Below, one piece after another: positions 23,701-32,515 of a stretch of DNA of 64,000 bases. Each line of letters starts with the position of its first letter. The first letter of the stretch is position 1. Source of the stretch: Sitta carolinensis (lineage: Eukaryota > Chordata > Aves > Passeriformes > Sittidae); contig CM063283.1 in the NCBI GenBank assembly GCA_032173965.1, positions 108,400,108-108,464,107 on the forward strand. Reading direction: 5' to 3'. Position numbers and translations under genes: made by a program. A model generated the notes under the pieces. The model saw only the letters and a list, made by a program, of their open reading frames with translations, did not search any database and was not told where the DNA came from.

Positions 23701-25476
23701 TCGGGCTGCAAAACAAAAGTGTTTGAATCATTTCCCCAAATGGATCACATAAAAATAGCCAGGAGCAGGAGTCGTGGTGGGGAGAACAGGCACAGATTCA
23801 TCTGCAGCATGAAGCTTGTAACTTCTTACCACACTGTGATTCAGGTGATTTTCCTCCCTCAACTCCAGTCTGCTTTTCGGTGCATCACCATCATTAATGG
23901 GAATTTTCCTATTGAAAAACAAAAGCTTACTATTTGGAAACATCCTGTGCATCTCGGAGTAGTACAATATCATATCACCTCCATATTTTCATTCCCCTAG
24001 AGAAGTCCTATGGGACAACATATTTATCTTTCTCTGCACCCATACATGCCGACTACTTTGAAAAGCAAGGACTATTTGAAAATAAGCATAAAGGGTTTTG
24101 ACAGCGAGAACACAACAAGTACATCTCAGAGCAGCCTCTTCCAAAGCAAGCAGTTTTTGATAAGTTTTCTCTTTTGCTCCTTGCCCTTTCCTTTTTCCAG
24201 GGGGAGAATATCCCATTTTAAACATACTCTGTTCATATACCATACATAAACACTGCAGAGGACAAAATTAAAACACACACACTAATATCACATGAGTATC
24301 AGCTCTTCCGTGCTAAAGAGGGAGCTGCACATCTGTGCCATACCAGTGTTGCAGCTCTGGGACTTGTTATCACAGAAATCACCAATGAAGAATATACCTT
24401 AGTGCCAAATTCCAAATCCCAGGGATAAAAATCACTGCCATGCAGCAGAAGGAAAAGTTTCAGCATTACCAAAAACTACTCCTTTCAATCAAAGTGCTTA
24501 AAGGCACATCATCACCATGAAGCAGAAATGCGATTTTAATCCATTTTTTTTTTAAATTCACCTTCCCTGAAAGTAGCACATATAGTTATCATCCCTAAAC
24601 AACTGGGAAGAAAGTGGGAAGGGAGGGTGAGAAAGCAAAGTGAGATGCTTGGCTGTTTTCCTTCAGCTTATGTTTGCAAATAGCACTCCCTGCAAAGACC
24701 AAAAACTTCCACCAGCTTTTTGGAGGCTTTTCACACAACAGTGAGAACAGGGAATGAAAAGAGAGAAAAGCAATAAAACCACACAAAACTGGCACAGAGA
24801 ACTGGAGGCACATCTGCAGCTTCTGTCCAGCATCATTTTGCTTTTTAAAAAGCTGGGATTTATGGGACACCTGCCAGTGCCTGGGTCACCCCATCGAACA
24901 CTGTAATTTTGATCATCATTTGAATTGTATTCCGCAGGAAAAAAGGTGGGCAGGACGAGAAATTCACTTGTGGGAGACAGACACTACTGATCCTATTTCA
25001 CATGACAAGCTGCTGGTCCAAAGGCAGGGACATCAAGTTGCAGACACGAGCCCCTCTGCCGCAGAGTCACCACAAAAAACATGCACTATTTCGTTTAGTT
25101 CTCCTTCACAAATGCAATACAATAAATTAATTGTAAAAGCACATTCAAAGGCTGCTTTAGGGGTGACCCCACTTCACGGACCCAGGTTGCCTGTTCCCTA
25201 ATAAATCAGCATCTCCTCAACTGCTCTCAGGTATGTCTTGACTCTCTCCCTTTGCCCTCCCTCCAACCTGGGCTGATCTCAATGCAAGGTGGCAGCTTTC
25301 TGCTCCAGTATTAGGGAAGCGAGCAAACTCCGAGACCTCACTCTGCAGAATTACAGTGTGGTTTAACTTGCCAGAAGCTTAAATATTTACCTGTCTTCAT
25401 TAATTCCACACATGCGGACCCTTTCATTGCTCATCCAGCTATGAACATTGCCATACAGGGGAGTTGCAGAAAGCAT
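3143..25476 (-). CDS. BCOR: BCL6 corepressor, coding span of nine exons (3' end outside window)
   Basis: BCOR is a nuclear corepressor. It binds the BCL6 BTB domain and forms the PCGF1-RING1-KDM2B variant Polycomb complex PRC1.1, which ubiquitinates H2A at CpG islands (family knowledge). Nine exons on the minus strand match the vertebrate protein in order: 25476-25391, 23908-23830, 22896-20072, 19381-19328, 18869-18686, 10834-10553, 10157-9804, 4073-3745 and 3415-3143. All junctions are GT-AG and the phases join without conflict. After allowing for five indels in the large exon, they give about 1,490 codons. The human protein is about 1,720-1,755 residues, so the missing part is the ankyrin repeats and PUFD domain, expected left of position 1. 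The paralog BCORL1 is excluded by the near-identical BCL6-binding peptide and by the match along the whole length. Confidence 0.96.
3416..3744 (-). other. BCOR: BCOR intron (329 nt)
   Basis: This short intron lies between donor AAG|GTATCT and acceptor GACAG. Nothing notable is seen inside it. Confidence 0.9.
3745..4073 (-). CDS. BCOR: BCOR coding exon (MKSLSS to ENAEDK)
   Basis: The acceptor CATTTAG precedes 4073 and the donor AAG|GTATCT follows 3745. The 329 nt begin with the last two bases of a Gly codon, read [16 protein letters not shown] and end at ENAEDK. Conserved blocks include [25 protein letters not shown] and [14 protein letters not shown], as in human. The exon is basic and disordered, just upstream of the ankyrin region. 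The intron to the next exon is only 329 nt, the shortest in the visible gene. Confidence 0.94.
5718..5765. repeat. Poly(A) tract, 48 bases
   Basis: An uninterrupted run of A on the plus strand, followed by short GATGGAAA repeats. It could be the tail of a decayed retroposon, but no body is recognisable on either side. Its length is likely to vary between individuals and to be poorly resolved in assembly. Confidence 0.9.
6897..7500 (-). mobile_element. CR1 LINE, truncated 3' fragment, minus orientation
   Basis: The plus strand shows the reverse complement of a typical avian CR1 3' region. It begins with CAGAATCATAAAATGG and GGTTGGAAGGG, continues through 'CCATCCAGT' and 'CTGCTCAGAGCCCCATCCAACCTGGCC' type phrases, and reaches CAACTGGACACAGCACTGCAGG. 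This is the usual 5'-truncated CR1 form, with no intact endonuclease or reverse transcriptase. The right boundary is uncertain by some tens of bases. It lies in a BCOR intron in the same transcriptional sense as BCOR. The ORFs across it are remnants. Confidence 0.9.
9546..9597. repeat. CA-rich microsatellite
   Basis: An imperfect run of CA and CG dinucleotides (ACACACGCGCACACACAAAC and on) in a BCOR intron. Confidence 0.85.
9804..10157 (-). CDS. BCOR: BCOR coding exon with AF9/ENL-type binding motif
   Basis: The acceptor TTTCCATTAG precedes 10157 and the donor CAAG|GTATGC follows 9804. The 354 nt encode [18 protein letters not shown], then [19 protein letters not shown] at about residues 1197-1215, and continue to [13 protein letters not shown]. 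The alternating hydrophobic pattern L-K-V-C-I-E-L fits the beta-strand motif that AF9 and ENL AHD domains recognise in partners. BCOR is a known AF9 partner (family knowledge). The motif is unchanged from human while the flanks vary (for example [18 protein letters not shown]), which points to selection on the motif. Confidence 0.94.
10158..10552 (-). other. BCOR: BCOR intron (395 nt) with TA/CA microsatellite
   Basis: A short intron whose 3' half is largely the alternating TATACA repeat listed at 10371-10435. Nothing else is recognised. Confidence 0.88.
10371..10435. repeat. AT/ACAT microsatellite
   Basis: Alternating purine-pyrimidine repeat of ATATATACAT-like units inside the 395-nt BCOR intron. 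It is probably polymorphic, and it lies close enough to a donor site (10553) to affect local structure. Confidence 0.88.
10553..10834 (-). CDS. BCOR: BCOR coding exon with basic nuclear-localisation-like clusters
   Basis: The acceptor TTATTTTTAG precedes 10834 and the donor AAAG|GTAAGA follows 10553. The 282 nt complete the split Cys codon and end with the first base of an Asp codon. Conserved landmarks are TPEEKDL, the basic [10 protein letters not shown] cluster and a second lysine-rich stretch, KAKKKKNSK, at the end. These correspond to DRKRKVSGD and KAKRRRVSK in human and resemble monopartite nuclear localisation signals. Between the landmarks the exon is acidic and diverged from mammals, as expected for a disordered linker. 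The preceding intron (10835-18685) is the longest inside the visible coding part. Confidence 0.92.
13330..13960. promoter_or_regulatory. Intronic CpG-island-like block
   Basis: The sequence is rich in CG dinucleotides and CCGCGG/GCGGCC-type strings, peaking at about 13600-13780, and is flanked by AT-richer intron. An isolated island inside a gene body is often an alternative promoter or a Polycomb or enhancer site. No TATA box or first exon can be fixed by eye, and ORFs in it look like composition artefacts. Confidence 0.55.
15691..15722. promoter_or_regulatory. TAATTA-rich homeodomain-like cluster
   Basis: Within about 30 bases there are several overlapping TAATTA/ATTAATTA motifs, the core of many homeodomain binding sites, next to a nearby A-run. 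This may be chance in AT-rich intron. It is listed only as a candidate. Confidence 0.3.
18686..18869 (-). CDS. BCOR: BCOR coding exon, [15 protein letters not shown] segment
   Basis: The acceptor TCTTTCTAG precedes 18869 and the donor AGAT|GTAAGC follows 18686. The 184 nt encode [16 protein letters not shown] and continue to DQNDNDR plus the first base of a Cys codon. The segment is helical and charged and closely follows the human sequence (DSEMCKFSPADWERLKGN there, [18 protein letters not shown] here). This region lies between the BCL6-binding and AF9-binding parts of the protein. An apparent C-terminal KRI in the raw reading frame is intron read-through. Confidence 0.94.
18870..19327 (-). 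other. BCOR: BCOR intron (458 nt)
   Basis: The AT-rich intron between the 54-nt exon and the RAMMRF exon carries the TA-rich repeat at 19069-19128 and an A-rich run near 19158-19198. Confidence 0.88.
19069..19128. repeat. TA-rich microsatellite
   Basis: Imperfect TATATA repeat with TGTA interruptions, located in the BCOR intron just after the 54-nt exon. Confidence 0.85.
19328..19381 (-). CDS. BCOR: BCOR 54-nt exon
   Basis: Eighteen codons translate to [18 protein letters not shown], matching vertebrate BCOR exactly between RALQ of the large exon and RAMMRF of the next. The acceptor ACATAG precedes 19381 and the donor GAG|GTCAGT follows 19328. Both ends lie on codon boundaries, so skipping would leave the frame intact, which makes this a natural cassette exon. 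No transcript evidence is available here. Confidence 0.94.
19382..20071 (-). other. BCOR: BCOR intron (690 nt)
   Basis: The intron between the large exon and the 54-nt exon is moderate-GC and unique. No other feature is recognised. Read-through of the large exon into it creates a false C-terminus in the raw reading frame. Confidence 0.88.
20072..22896 (-). CDS. BCOR: BCOR large coding exon with BCL6-binding region; five frame breaks
   Basis: This exon holds about two thirds of the visible protein (residues about 56-998). The acceptor TTCTGTAAAG precedes 22896 and the donor CAG|GTGAGT follows 20072. It contains a PLDLS motif (21730-21744, residue about 441), a classical CtBP-type docking motif. 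It also holds the BCL6 BTB-binding peptide IISTAPSSW within 21517-21567 (residue about 500; human about 498-514). The rest is Pro/Ser-rich disordered sequence with conserved blocks such as [14 protein letters not shown] and [20 protein letters not shown]. The length, 2825 nt, is not a multiple of three although both ends lie on codon boundaries. Frame changes occur at 22679-22683, 22325-22331, 21968-21980, 21834-21838 and 21249-21251. The implied net loss is four bases, which restores 2829 nt (943 codons). Homology resumes immediately after each break, so assembly error is more likely than a pseudogene. Confidence 0.95.
22897..23829 (-). other. BCOR: BCOR intron (933 nt)
   Basis: The intron between coding exon 2 and the large exon. 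It contains the perfect inverted repeat at 23532-23568 and otherwise nothing recognised. Confidence 0.88.
23532..23568. repeat. Perfect 14-bp inverted repeat (hairpin)
   Basis: GAATAATGCCATGC at 23532-23545 is exactly complementary to GCATGGCATTATTC at 23555-23568, leaving a 9-base loop. The stem is short for a microRNA precursor, and no extended pairing is obvious outside it. Confidence 0.85.
23830..23908 (-). CDS. BCOR: BCOR coding exon 2 (79 nt)
   Basis: The acceptor TTTTTCAATAG precedes 23908 and the donor GTG|GTAAGA follows 23830. The exon completes the split Arg codon and then encodes [20 protein letters not shown] and a short tail ending HSV, close to the human segment [20 protein letters not shown]. 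It enters after two bases of a codon and leaves on a codon boundary, which fits both neighbouring exons. Reading through the donor yields an artefactual longer ORF that should not be annotated. Confidence 0.93.
23909..25390 (-). other. BCOR: BCOR intron (1.48 kb)
   Basis: The intron between coding exons 1 and 2 is AT-rich and unique. No repeat or exon is recognised. Confidence 0.88.
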
Positions 25477-25520
25477 GACGTCTTCTTAAAAATCAACGCT
25501 TTTCTTCACTGTTTTATATT
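25391..25520 (-). CDS. BCOR: BCOR coding exon 1 with the start codon and part of the 5'UTR
   Basis: The ATG is at 25476-25474, and 28 codons plus two bases follow to 25391. The peptide begins [14 protein letters not shown], as in other vertebrate BCOR proteins. The donor is AG|GTAAAT just below 25391 and splits an Arg codon that is completed in the next exon. Upstream, a pyrimidine-rich stretch ending TTTAATAG gives a good acceptor, so the exon probably starts at 25520 with 44 untranslated bases. The start has G at -3 and C at +4, a fair Kozak context. The presence of an acceptor means that at least one untranslated first exon lies further right. The exon is too short for ordinary ORF finding. 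Confidence 0.93.
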
Positions 25521-26240
25521 CTATTAAAAAAAGAAAATAAGAAGAAAAAAAAGAAAAAAAAAAAAAAGTTGAGCAGATTTGTCTAGGAGGAAGTGCAAAC
25601 ATCACAGCAGAGCAGCCAACCTCCCTCCGGGTAATTAATAATGAATGCAGGATTGGTGCGGGGAGTGAGCTGCCTACGTTAACCGCTAAGGGAGATACCC
25701 GGCAATAAAGGAGCAAATTGAGGGCATTTATAGGTCAGAGGAGATGGATCTTTTCCCCAGTGCGCATCCAGAAAATTAAGAATCATTCCAGACTATCGAC
25801 AAATAAAAGTTTCTCCACAGCATTTCATTTCCACAAGAAATGACTCAGCCGCCAAGTACACACCAGTCCCCAAATCTTCATCTCACATAGACTGAACTAA
25901 GGAGGGAGACCCTGTGAGCCTGGGGAAACATTCAAACAAGCCACAGGCGCTCACAAAAGCCCTGCATTAGGAACACACAGGAACAGGAGAGCATGGCAAG
26001 AACAACCACATACCGCGTATATTAGCTATGCTGATTGCTGATAAGGCTTTTACACAAGGACTTAAAACTGAAGAGACACTGCTACAGAAGGGATCTAAAT
26101 AAAAACCTCCCTTTTAGCGTCTGCACATGACTAACTTGGAGAAAGGGGTTAAAAATAGTAAGTGGGTTGGCGAGCTCCCCACCCCTTGATTTGATTAAGC
26201 GAGGAGCCCTGGTGGCTTCTGCATTGGAGCTGCTGCTGCT

Positions 26241-26272
<32 letters not shown>

Positions 26273-27299
26273 GCGAGTGCTTTCAGTAATTCAATGATGC
26301 CTGCTCACTCCAGGGAAAGAAATCATTAGCAGGCTCACTGGAGAAGTATTAGCAGTCCAAGAGGATCGGCGCTGTGTGCAGCCAGAGAGGCAGGTGAAAG
26401 GTAACCACATTTTCACGTCCAGCGGCAGAGAGGGAAAGGCTTTTGCTCCCCTCTACCTTGCCTAATGCCACCTCCACTCGCATTAAATTCTAGTTTGCTG
26501 CATGAGCGAAGTGTCAGGACAAGCTGCGTTTTATTAACAGGATTATCGCGGCGCATGATTTATTCCAGTGCAAGATTTTAATTGCTCTTCGGAGGTTGAG
26601 TCGTTTCTTTTGACTGAGCTTCAGCCTGCATCCTGCTGCTAAATGCTGGGTTAATAAGTAGGGGGAGCCTTTAATGCACAGGATATCCCTCAGCTCTTCC
26701 TCTCTCACAAAAATAGAAGCCTTTAAGCAGGAGGCATGATACTCCTTTTACACACACACAAGCCAGTAACGGGCGATTGACCACTGGAGTTTAATGCCTA
26801 ACGTCTCCCAAAGCATCCATGCTTCCCCAGCAAACTCATTTCCTTTGTCAGGCTACAAAATATGCAAATGATCACTTTGGCATTTAATAGAAAAGAAGCC
26901 CAGATTGGGCCTTTAACACAATACTTCACACACGTTCAGAGAGGTTTAAGAACTGAAACGGCAGGAAAGCCTTGTTCCCCAACACTTTTTTCTGCCCTCA
27001 GAGAGGCCTTTTGTGCAAAACTCCACGTCTGGAACAAATGTATATTAATGAAACGCCGCGTTGACCCTCCTTTCTCCACAACGGTTAGCTTTTCCAAATG
27101 AAATCCACACAAATCGCCACGAGGAAACAAAAATCCACGGAGGTTAGTTACCGCACTATCATTCAAAAGGAGTTATTTCACTGGAAAGACGTTTTCTGGA
27201 CAGATTTACTGGTTTCCAGATGCGCCGCTCGTAATGTTTTCAATAGAGGCAGCAGCAGCATGGAGAGAGTGATTTAGGGGTTTACGTAAGGTTAGTAGC
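25521..27299. other. BCOR 5' region, non-coding, lower GC
   Basis: This lies upstream of the first coding exon, presumably intron after untranslated first exons. It holds an A/AG-rich stretch (25527-25567) forming the pyrimidine tract of the start-exon acceptor, and a CTG repeat at 26229-26274. Around 26480-26900 the sequence is AT-rich with TTAATAAGT, ATGATTTATT and similar homeodomain-like motifs, and resembles a conserved non-coding element. No protein is supported. Confidence 0.6.
26229..26274. repeat. Interrupted CTG (CAG on minus strand) trinucleotide repeat
   Basis: GCT units in three blocks separated by single-base interruptions (CT, then AC). On the minus strand, the BCOR sense, it reads CAG. 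It is untranslated as far as can be seen. Confidence 0.9.
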
Positions 27300-29335
27300 C
27301 ACCCCGTGCACTGCCTCATCTGTAAGGGACAGACACGGGCTAGGAGAAGGGCCTCGACGGCACGCAGTCCCGCTCTCTGTGCCCCGCTTCCTTCTGGGCC
27401 ACGGCTCCTCAAGAGGGGCTGCCTGCGCCCGCCTGGTTTCCTCGGTGGAAATGTATCATTAAGATAAGGAGAGGTGCCTGAACTAGAGCCCATCAATCCC
27501 CTGACACGTGCAGATAGCGAAATGCTGAAGTTGCAAGGGGGGGAGTGAGAGCTTCCCCAGCCAAAAGCGGGTAATCTGGAGGCCCCATGTCCCACAGCCA
27601 CCACTACCCGAGCAAGGGCAAAACCCGAGCGGTGACAGGGATGTGGTGGGACGTCCCGGGGCCACCAGGCAGGTCAGAGCCCGCACCCCCGACGGCTGCC
27701 AGCCCCTTCCCCAAAACCACCCCTTGTCGCTGTGCGCCCCGGGTGCGCGCGTGTGCGCGGTTGTAATCATCGCCGCCCTGATGAACTTCTCGTGAACTGT
27801 TTAAAAGTGGAGGTCTGCTGAACGAGGAGCGGCGCCACTGCCAGCCATAATTTCATTGCAACAAGCAGCAGACTTTTAACTCTTCGCACACCCTGTCCCT
27901 CCCCCTCCTCTCTCTCCCCACACGCAGCTGCCTGTCGGGGATATCGGCTCGCAGAGGCTCGGCCAAACGCCGGCAGCGCCACAAGCGCTCTGCGCTGCGG
28001 GGACGGGGGGGACAGTGGAGGGGGCGTGGGGGTCACCGCACCTATTTATACCCAGCTTCCGCGGGGGTGGGCGCAGCCGGTCCCGTTATGCAACCCCGAC
28101 GGCGGGCTGAGCGCCCTAGCGCACGGAGGAAACCGAGGACACATCGCTCCCTCCCTCCTCCTGTCACCCACCGGGACACCGTCGGCGCGCCCCAGGGCGC
28201 CGCAGCCCTCCCGGCCGCCCCCGCTGCGCTGCGCGGCGGGGCGCGGAGCGGAGCGGAGCTGGGCTCGGCAGCCGGAGCGCGCACGGCATTTCCTCCGGGA
28301 GGTGTCTGGCCGATAAAGCCATTTGCGGCTAAATATAGACGGTGATGCACGGAGGAGGGAGGGAGGAATAGAGGGAGGGAGGCGCGGGGGGGGGGAAGAG
28401 AGTGGGACGCGCAACGCACACGCGGTTCTGCAGCGATGCCGCCGTGTGAAACCAGTTGTGAAAAGCGCCTGCAAGCACTAACCTGCCTCCCGGCGTGCTG
28501 CCGAGCCGAGCCGAGCCGTGCCGAGCCGCGCCGGGAACACCCACCCGCCTCCCGCGCTGCCCGCGCCCCGCCGGCCCCGCCGCAGAGGCAGGCACAGGCA
28601 CACACCGCACTGCTCGGGCAGCTGATTAAAAAGGGAAACGTTTGGGTCTCCCTCGCAACGTCAACAGACTTTTGGCAGCCATTGACGCCAGCAGCAGCAA
28701 AGTTTTGTTAACACGCTCCTGGCGTGGAAACGAGAAAAACCCGATGCCCGCGGGGAGGGGGAGAGGGAGGAAGAGGAAGACTCCACTTCTCCGCGCCTCC
28801 GGGGGAAAGAGGAGGGGATGGCATCGCCACCCGGGACGGGGCAGCCTCCTCTTCCCCCTCCCTCTCCACCCCCATGCCCCCGGGGTGTCTGGTGGCGTTT
28901 GCGAGGTGAAAGTCTCAGCGAGGGGCGGGGGGGCCCTGGAGGAAGCCCGGCGGGGCCGGCGGCTGCAGCGAGCCAGGAAGCGGGTCGGGAGGAGAACTGC
29001 AGCGGCGCACGAGTTCCCTTTTGGCGCCTTTACTCTTTTCCACCTCCGAGCTCCGCCTGGCAGCCTGCCAGTTTCCACTGCACAAGCCACGGAGCCGGCA
29101 GCAGCAGCGGCAGAGCAGGGGCAGCCGGCGGGGAGGGCTACGCGGGGTATAAAAAAAACCTCTGCGAGAGCCGATGGCACCGACGGAGCGCCGGGAGCTT
29201 CGGCAAACAACCCAGCCTTTCGGATATTAAAAGCAATGCAATAAATTACCGGCCTCTGATCCCTCCCCCACATCACACCCCCGGCCCCCCCGCCCCCGTC
29301 ACCGCCCGGTTCCAGGCCACTGGAAGGATCATTTC
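27300..29335. promoter_or_regulatory. CpG-island block A, candidate BCOR promoter
   Basis: This is the CpG-dense block nearest the BCOR start exon, with the densest part at 27900-28600 and about 28740-29150. On the minus strand a usable donor, GGCAG|GTTAGT, ends at 28483, so a non-coding first exon could end there. A GCCGA minisatellite sits at 28500-28532. The long ORFs on both strands are Arg/Pro/Ala-rich and lack similarity, as expected for random GC-rich frames. Confidence 0.5.
28500..28532. repeat. GCCGA pentanucleotide repeat
   Basis: About six imperfect GCCGA/GCCGT units within CpG-island block A, immediately upstream (minus sense) of a candidate splice donor. Confidence 0.8.
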
Positions 29336-29999
29336 TAGATTTGTGAAAATCCCTGAGAAAGAAGTGAAAAGCAATCGGGGACTCGGAGAGATCTACTTCG
29401 ATTAGCCCTCAGCCCCGTTCATTCTGGAGCTTGATTTAAAGGGCAGCGCTCGCACGGTATTTATAAGCTTAAATACGGGCCGATGCTTATGAATGTCTTT
29501 AGGTACCTCCGTTTATCTTGTACCTCCGACTTACATATTTACGACTTACAGGAACAACGACCTGTGCCACGGCTAGAAAGGAGACTTCAGAGACACCGTA
29601 TTGCTGCACCGTTTACAATGCGCCGTATAAAGCTCTGGCAGCAGCCAGTGATCTAATATTAGACAAGTGTTAAAAGAACAGGGTTGGCTGCGCTTTTTAT
29701 ATATATGTATAAAAAAATAAAATATACTGTGAGTTATTTTTTGCAATCTCCACACGACATCACCGCTAGTGACACGTTTTGTAAACCAGAGGAGGAAGCT
29801 GCAGACTAAGTAGCCGCCGCACGGATCCGCGGATTAGAGAAGAAGTTTGACCTTTACCCGGGACGTGTGGCATTTCATTTAACCATAAAGCTAAGCACAA
29901 TGCGCCAGCGAGATCGCTAAACCGATTTAAAATACATATAGAGTCATGCACGACAGTAGTGCATCCCGGTTTAGGCAGCGTGCAGGCAGCGCAGGAGGG
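29336..29999. other. Lower-GC stretch, candidate conserved element
   Basis: AT-richer DNA between two CpG islands, with motifs such as TATTTATAAGCTTAAATA and TTATGAATG. No ORF of interest. It may be a conserved enhancer, but that cannot be judged without alignment. Confidence 0.35.
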
Positions 30000-32460
30000 T
30001 CGGCGACTATTTTAACGCTCTTGCCGCAGCCACCCCCCATCGTTCCCGTGTCCCCCGTGTTCCCCCCTCCCGCGGCTCCCACACCGTCACGTGTCGAACA
30101 GCGACCGGGACTTTCTGCCGTGTAAACACGGCGCGGCGGAGCCGACCGGGGGCACCCGGGGCCGCCGAGCCAGCGCCAACGCCCGCACCAGCGCCAGCGG
30201 GGCATCCTCCCCGGCCCGGGCACCGCCGCCCCGGACCGCCCGCCGCTCTGCGCCCGGCTCCGGCCCCACGGAGACACCCCCGGTGCAGCGGGGCTGCGGC
30301 GGCTCGGCCCCCCGGCACAGGCGGCCCGAGGGAGCGGCGGCCCCCGCGCCGCCTGTCACGCCTTGGACCCTGCACAGACAGGCGCTGCGCCGGAGCGGCA
30401 GCGGCGCGCTCCCCTTTCCCATATGCTGCGAGGCGAATCATTGCATCGCTCTCAGCTGCCGGCGGCAGCCAAAAAGGGGAGGAAAAAAAGTTTCAATTAA
30501 TGATAAGCCTAGGAACTGGGGAAGGGGGCGGGGGAGGAGGCCAATGAGGGAAAGTTAAAATGGCTGGCGATCCTTCAAATAACCCTGGCTGCCTTCCCCT
30601 GGAGCCCACACGGTACTGCCGCGGAGCCCCGGGGGAAGACCCGGACCCCCAGGCACACGCTCCTCGCGGCCAAGGCTGCCTCGGGCGGCCAAAGCTGCTT
30701 CTGCACACCGCGATGCTCACACCTGAAGGTTACGGGACATTCTCAAGGCGGGAGCACTCACGTTCCCCGCACCCCGCCTCCCTCCGGTTAAACCACATCG
30801 TAGGGGGGTACGCTAGAGAGGCTGCAAAGGCTCCCCCACAAACGGCAGGGGGAGGTGAGGTGGCTGGTACCCAACTTTGAGGCATCACCGCATGAAGGAT
30901 TTCCCGGAGATTCGCGGGAAAACACCGACCCCGTCCGCCGCACTGGCAGCCCCGCACCGCCGCTACGGCGCCCGCCCCCGGGGCCTCCCACCCCTCCCCC
31001 GGCGCGGGCGATGCCTCCGTGCCCCGGGCGCACGCCGCGGTGGCGGCCGGGCGGGACGCGCTCCCCGGGGGGCCGGGGGATTCCGGCCGCGCCGGCAAGC
31101 AAGGCAACTGGAGGAGGCGGTGGCGGAGGAGGGAGCCACAACCCGGCTCAGCCGCAGGAACCCCCGGGCCCCCGCGCAGACGGGGCCGCCCGGAGAGAGC
31201 CCGGGCTCCCTCCCGTTGCCCACCCGCCGCGGCATCTCCCTCCGCAGGCCGTCCGCGCCATTTTAGACACACACTCACACACACACACGCGCGCACGGGA
31301 GCGAGGTTTCCGCTGCCGCTGCCAGAGACAACAGGCAGCAGCCGAGCCCGGGCTGCGCAGGCGGAGCAGCGGCAGCAGTGGAGAGAGGGACACACACACG
31401 CAAGCACACACACCCACGCACCGCGGGCCAGGGAGAAATGTGCATTCCAGGTAATTTAAGGCCGCATTCTCGGCGCGGGGAAGGAAAAGCGCAGGCCCGC
31501 GCCCCCTCCACCCCATTAACCCGCCGCGCACTCGGCATCTCGGGAACCTTCATTGTTGCCTTTATTCCGTATGGCTTTTGCTTTCCAGGAGGGGGAATAG
31601 AAAGGAAAAAAAAAAAAAAAAAGGGGGGAGGAAGGGGGTAAAAAAGAAAAATACCACCAAGCCAGCCCCCTTCCCCCAGCTCGTCCCCCATTGTTCGTCC
31701 GCGGGAAGCTGGGAGAGCGCAGCGCCACGGGCTCGCCATAAGCCAGGCTCCGGCGAGCTCTCCCCTGCCTCCAATAGCTCGGGAAACTTGGGAGGCAGGG
31801 GCGGGGGGAGACCCCCCCCACACACACACATTGAATACAAAAGTCCCAGCGCTCCTGCGAGAGTTGGGCGAAGGCCCGCGCTCACTTCCGCAACGTTATC
31901 CTTGCAGAAATACCGGAGCACGGCCCCCGTTTCCTTCCCCCAGCCCCCGCCGCACCCCCGGGGGGGTGGAGTGATTAATGGGCCGTACGCCCTTGGTTTC
32001 CCTCCGGCCACCCCGGCACACCGCTCCCCGGCGCGGAGCCGCCGCGGCACGCTGGGCGGGGGCGGCCCCCCCACGCATCCGTCGGGGACGTTGGGAGATA
32101 TTGATCACGGACGACTTCATTTTGCATAACTGCGGCTGACAGGGTCTGTGGTTCCCTCATTTACGGAGCAACAGCTTCGCGGGGCTGATGGATGGGGAGC
32201 GGCTCCCTCCGCTCCCTCAACCCCCCACTCCGTGCCCCAGCGCCAGCACCGCCGGGGGACGAAAGCTCCGCGCTTTATGCAGCAAATGGCCGTGCACAAC
32301 AGGCAAATATTAAACTTAGGTGCCTCCGTCTCTCCTTTTACCTAGCGCGGCCGGCATGGAAGCCTCTCTCTTCCCGCAGGGCTTTGTCTGCACAGCCACG
32401 GCAGGGCCAGGGCCGGGGCACGGGGACCGGCGACCGCATAAAAGAAAAAGTGCTTGGGAA
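30000..32460. promoter_or_regulatory. CpG-island block B
   Basis: Very CpG-rich at 30050-30420 and 30880-31260, with a CA/CG microsatellite at 31266-31296 and an A-run at 31605-31622. Six-frame ORFs are composition artefacts. No promoter element is assigned with confidence. Confidence 0.5.
31266..31296. repeat. CA/CG dinucleotide repeat
   Basis: ACACAC run passing into CGCGCG within CpG-island block B. Such alternating tracts can adopt Z-DNA. Confidence 0.8.
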
Positions 32461-32470
32461 GTTGGGGGTT

Positions 32471-32472
<2 letters not shown>

Positions 32473-32511
<39 letters not shown>
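32473..32511. repeat. Poly(T) tract, 39 bases
   Basis: Uninterrupted T run at the edge of CpG-island block B, with no recognisable retroposon body attached. Confidence 0.9.
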
Positions 32512-32515
<4 letters not shown>

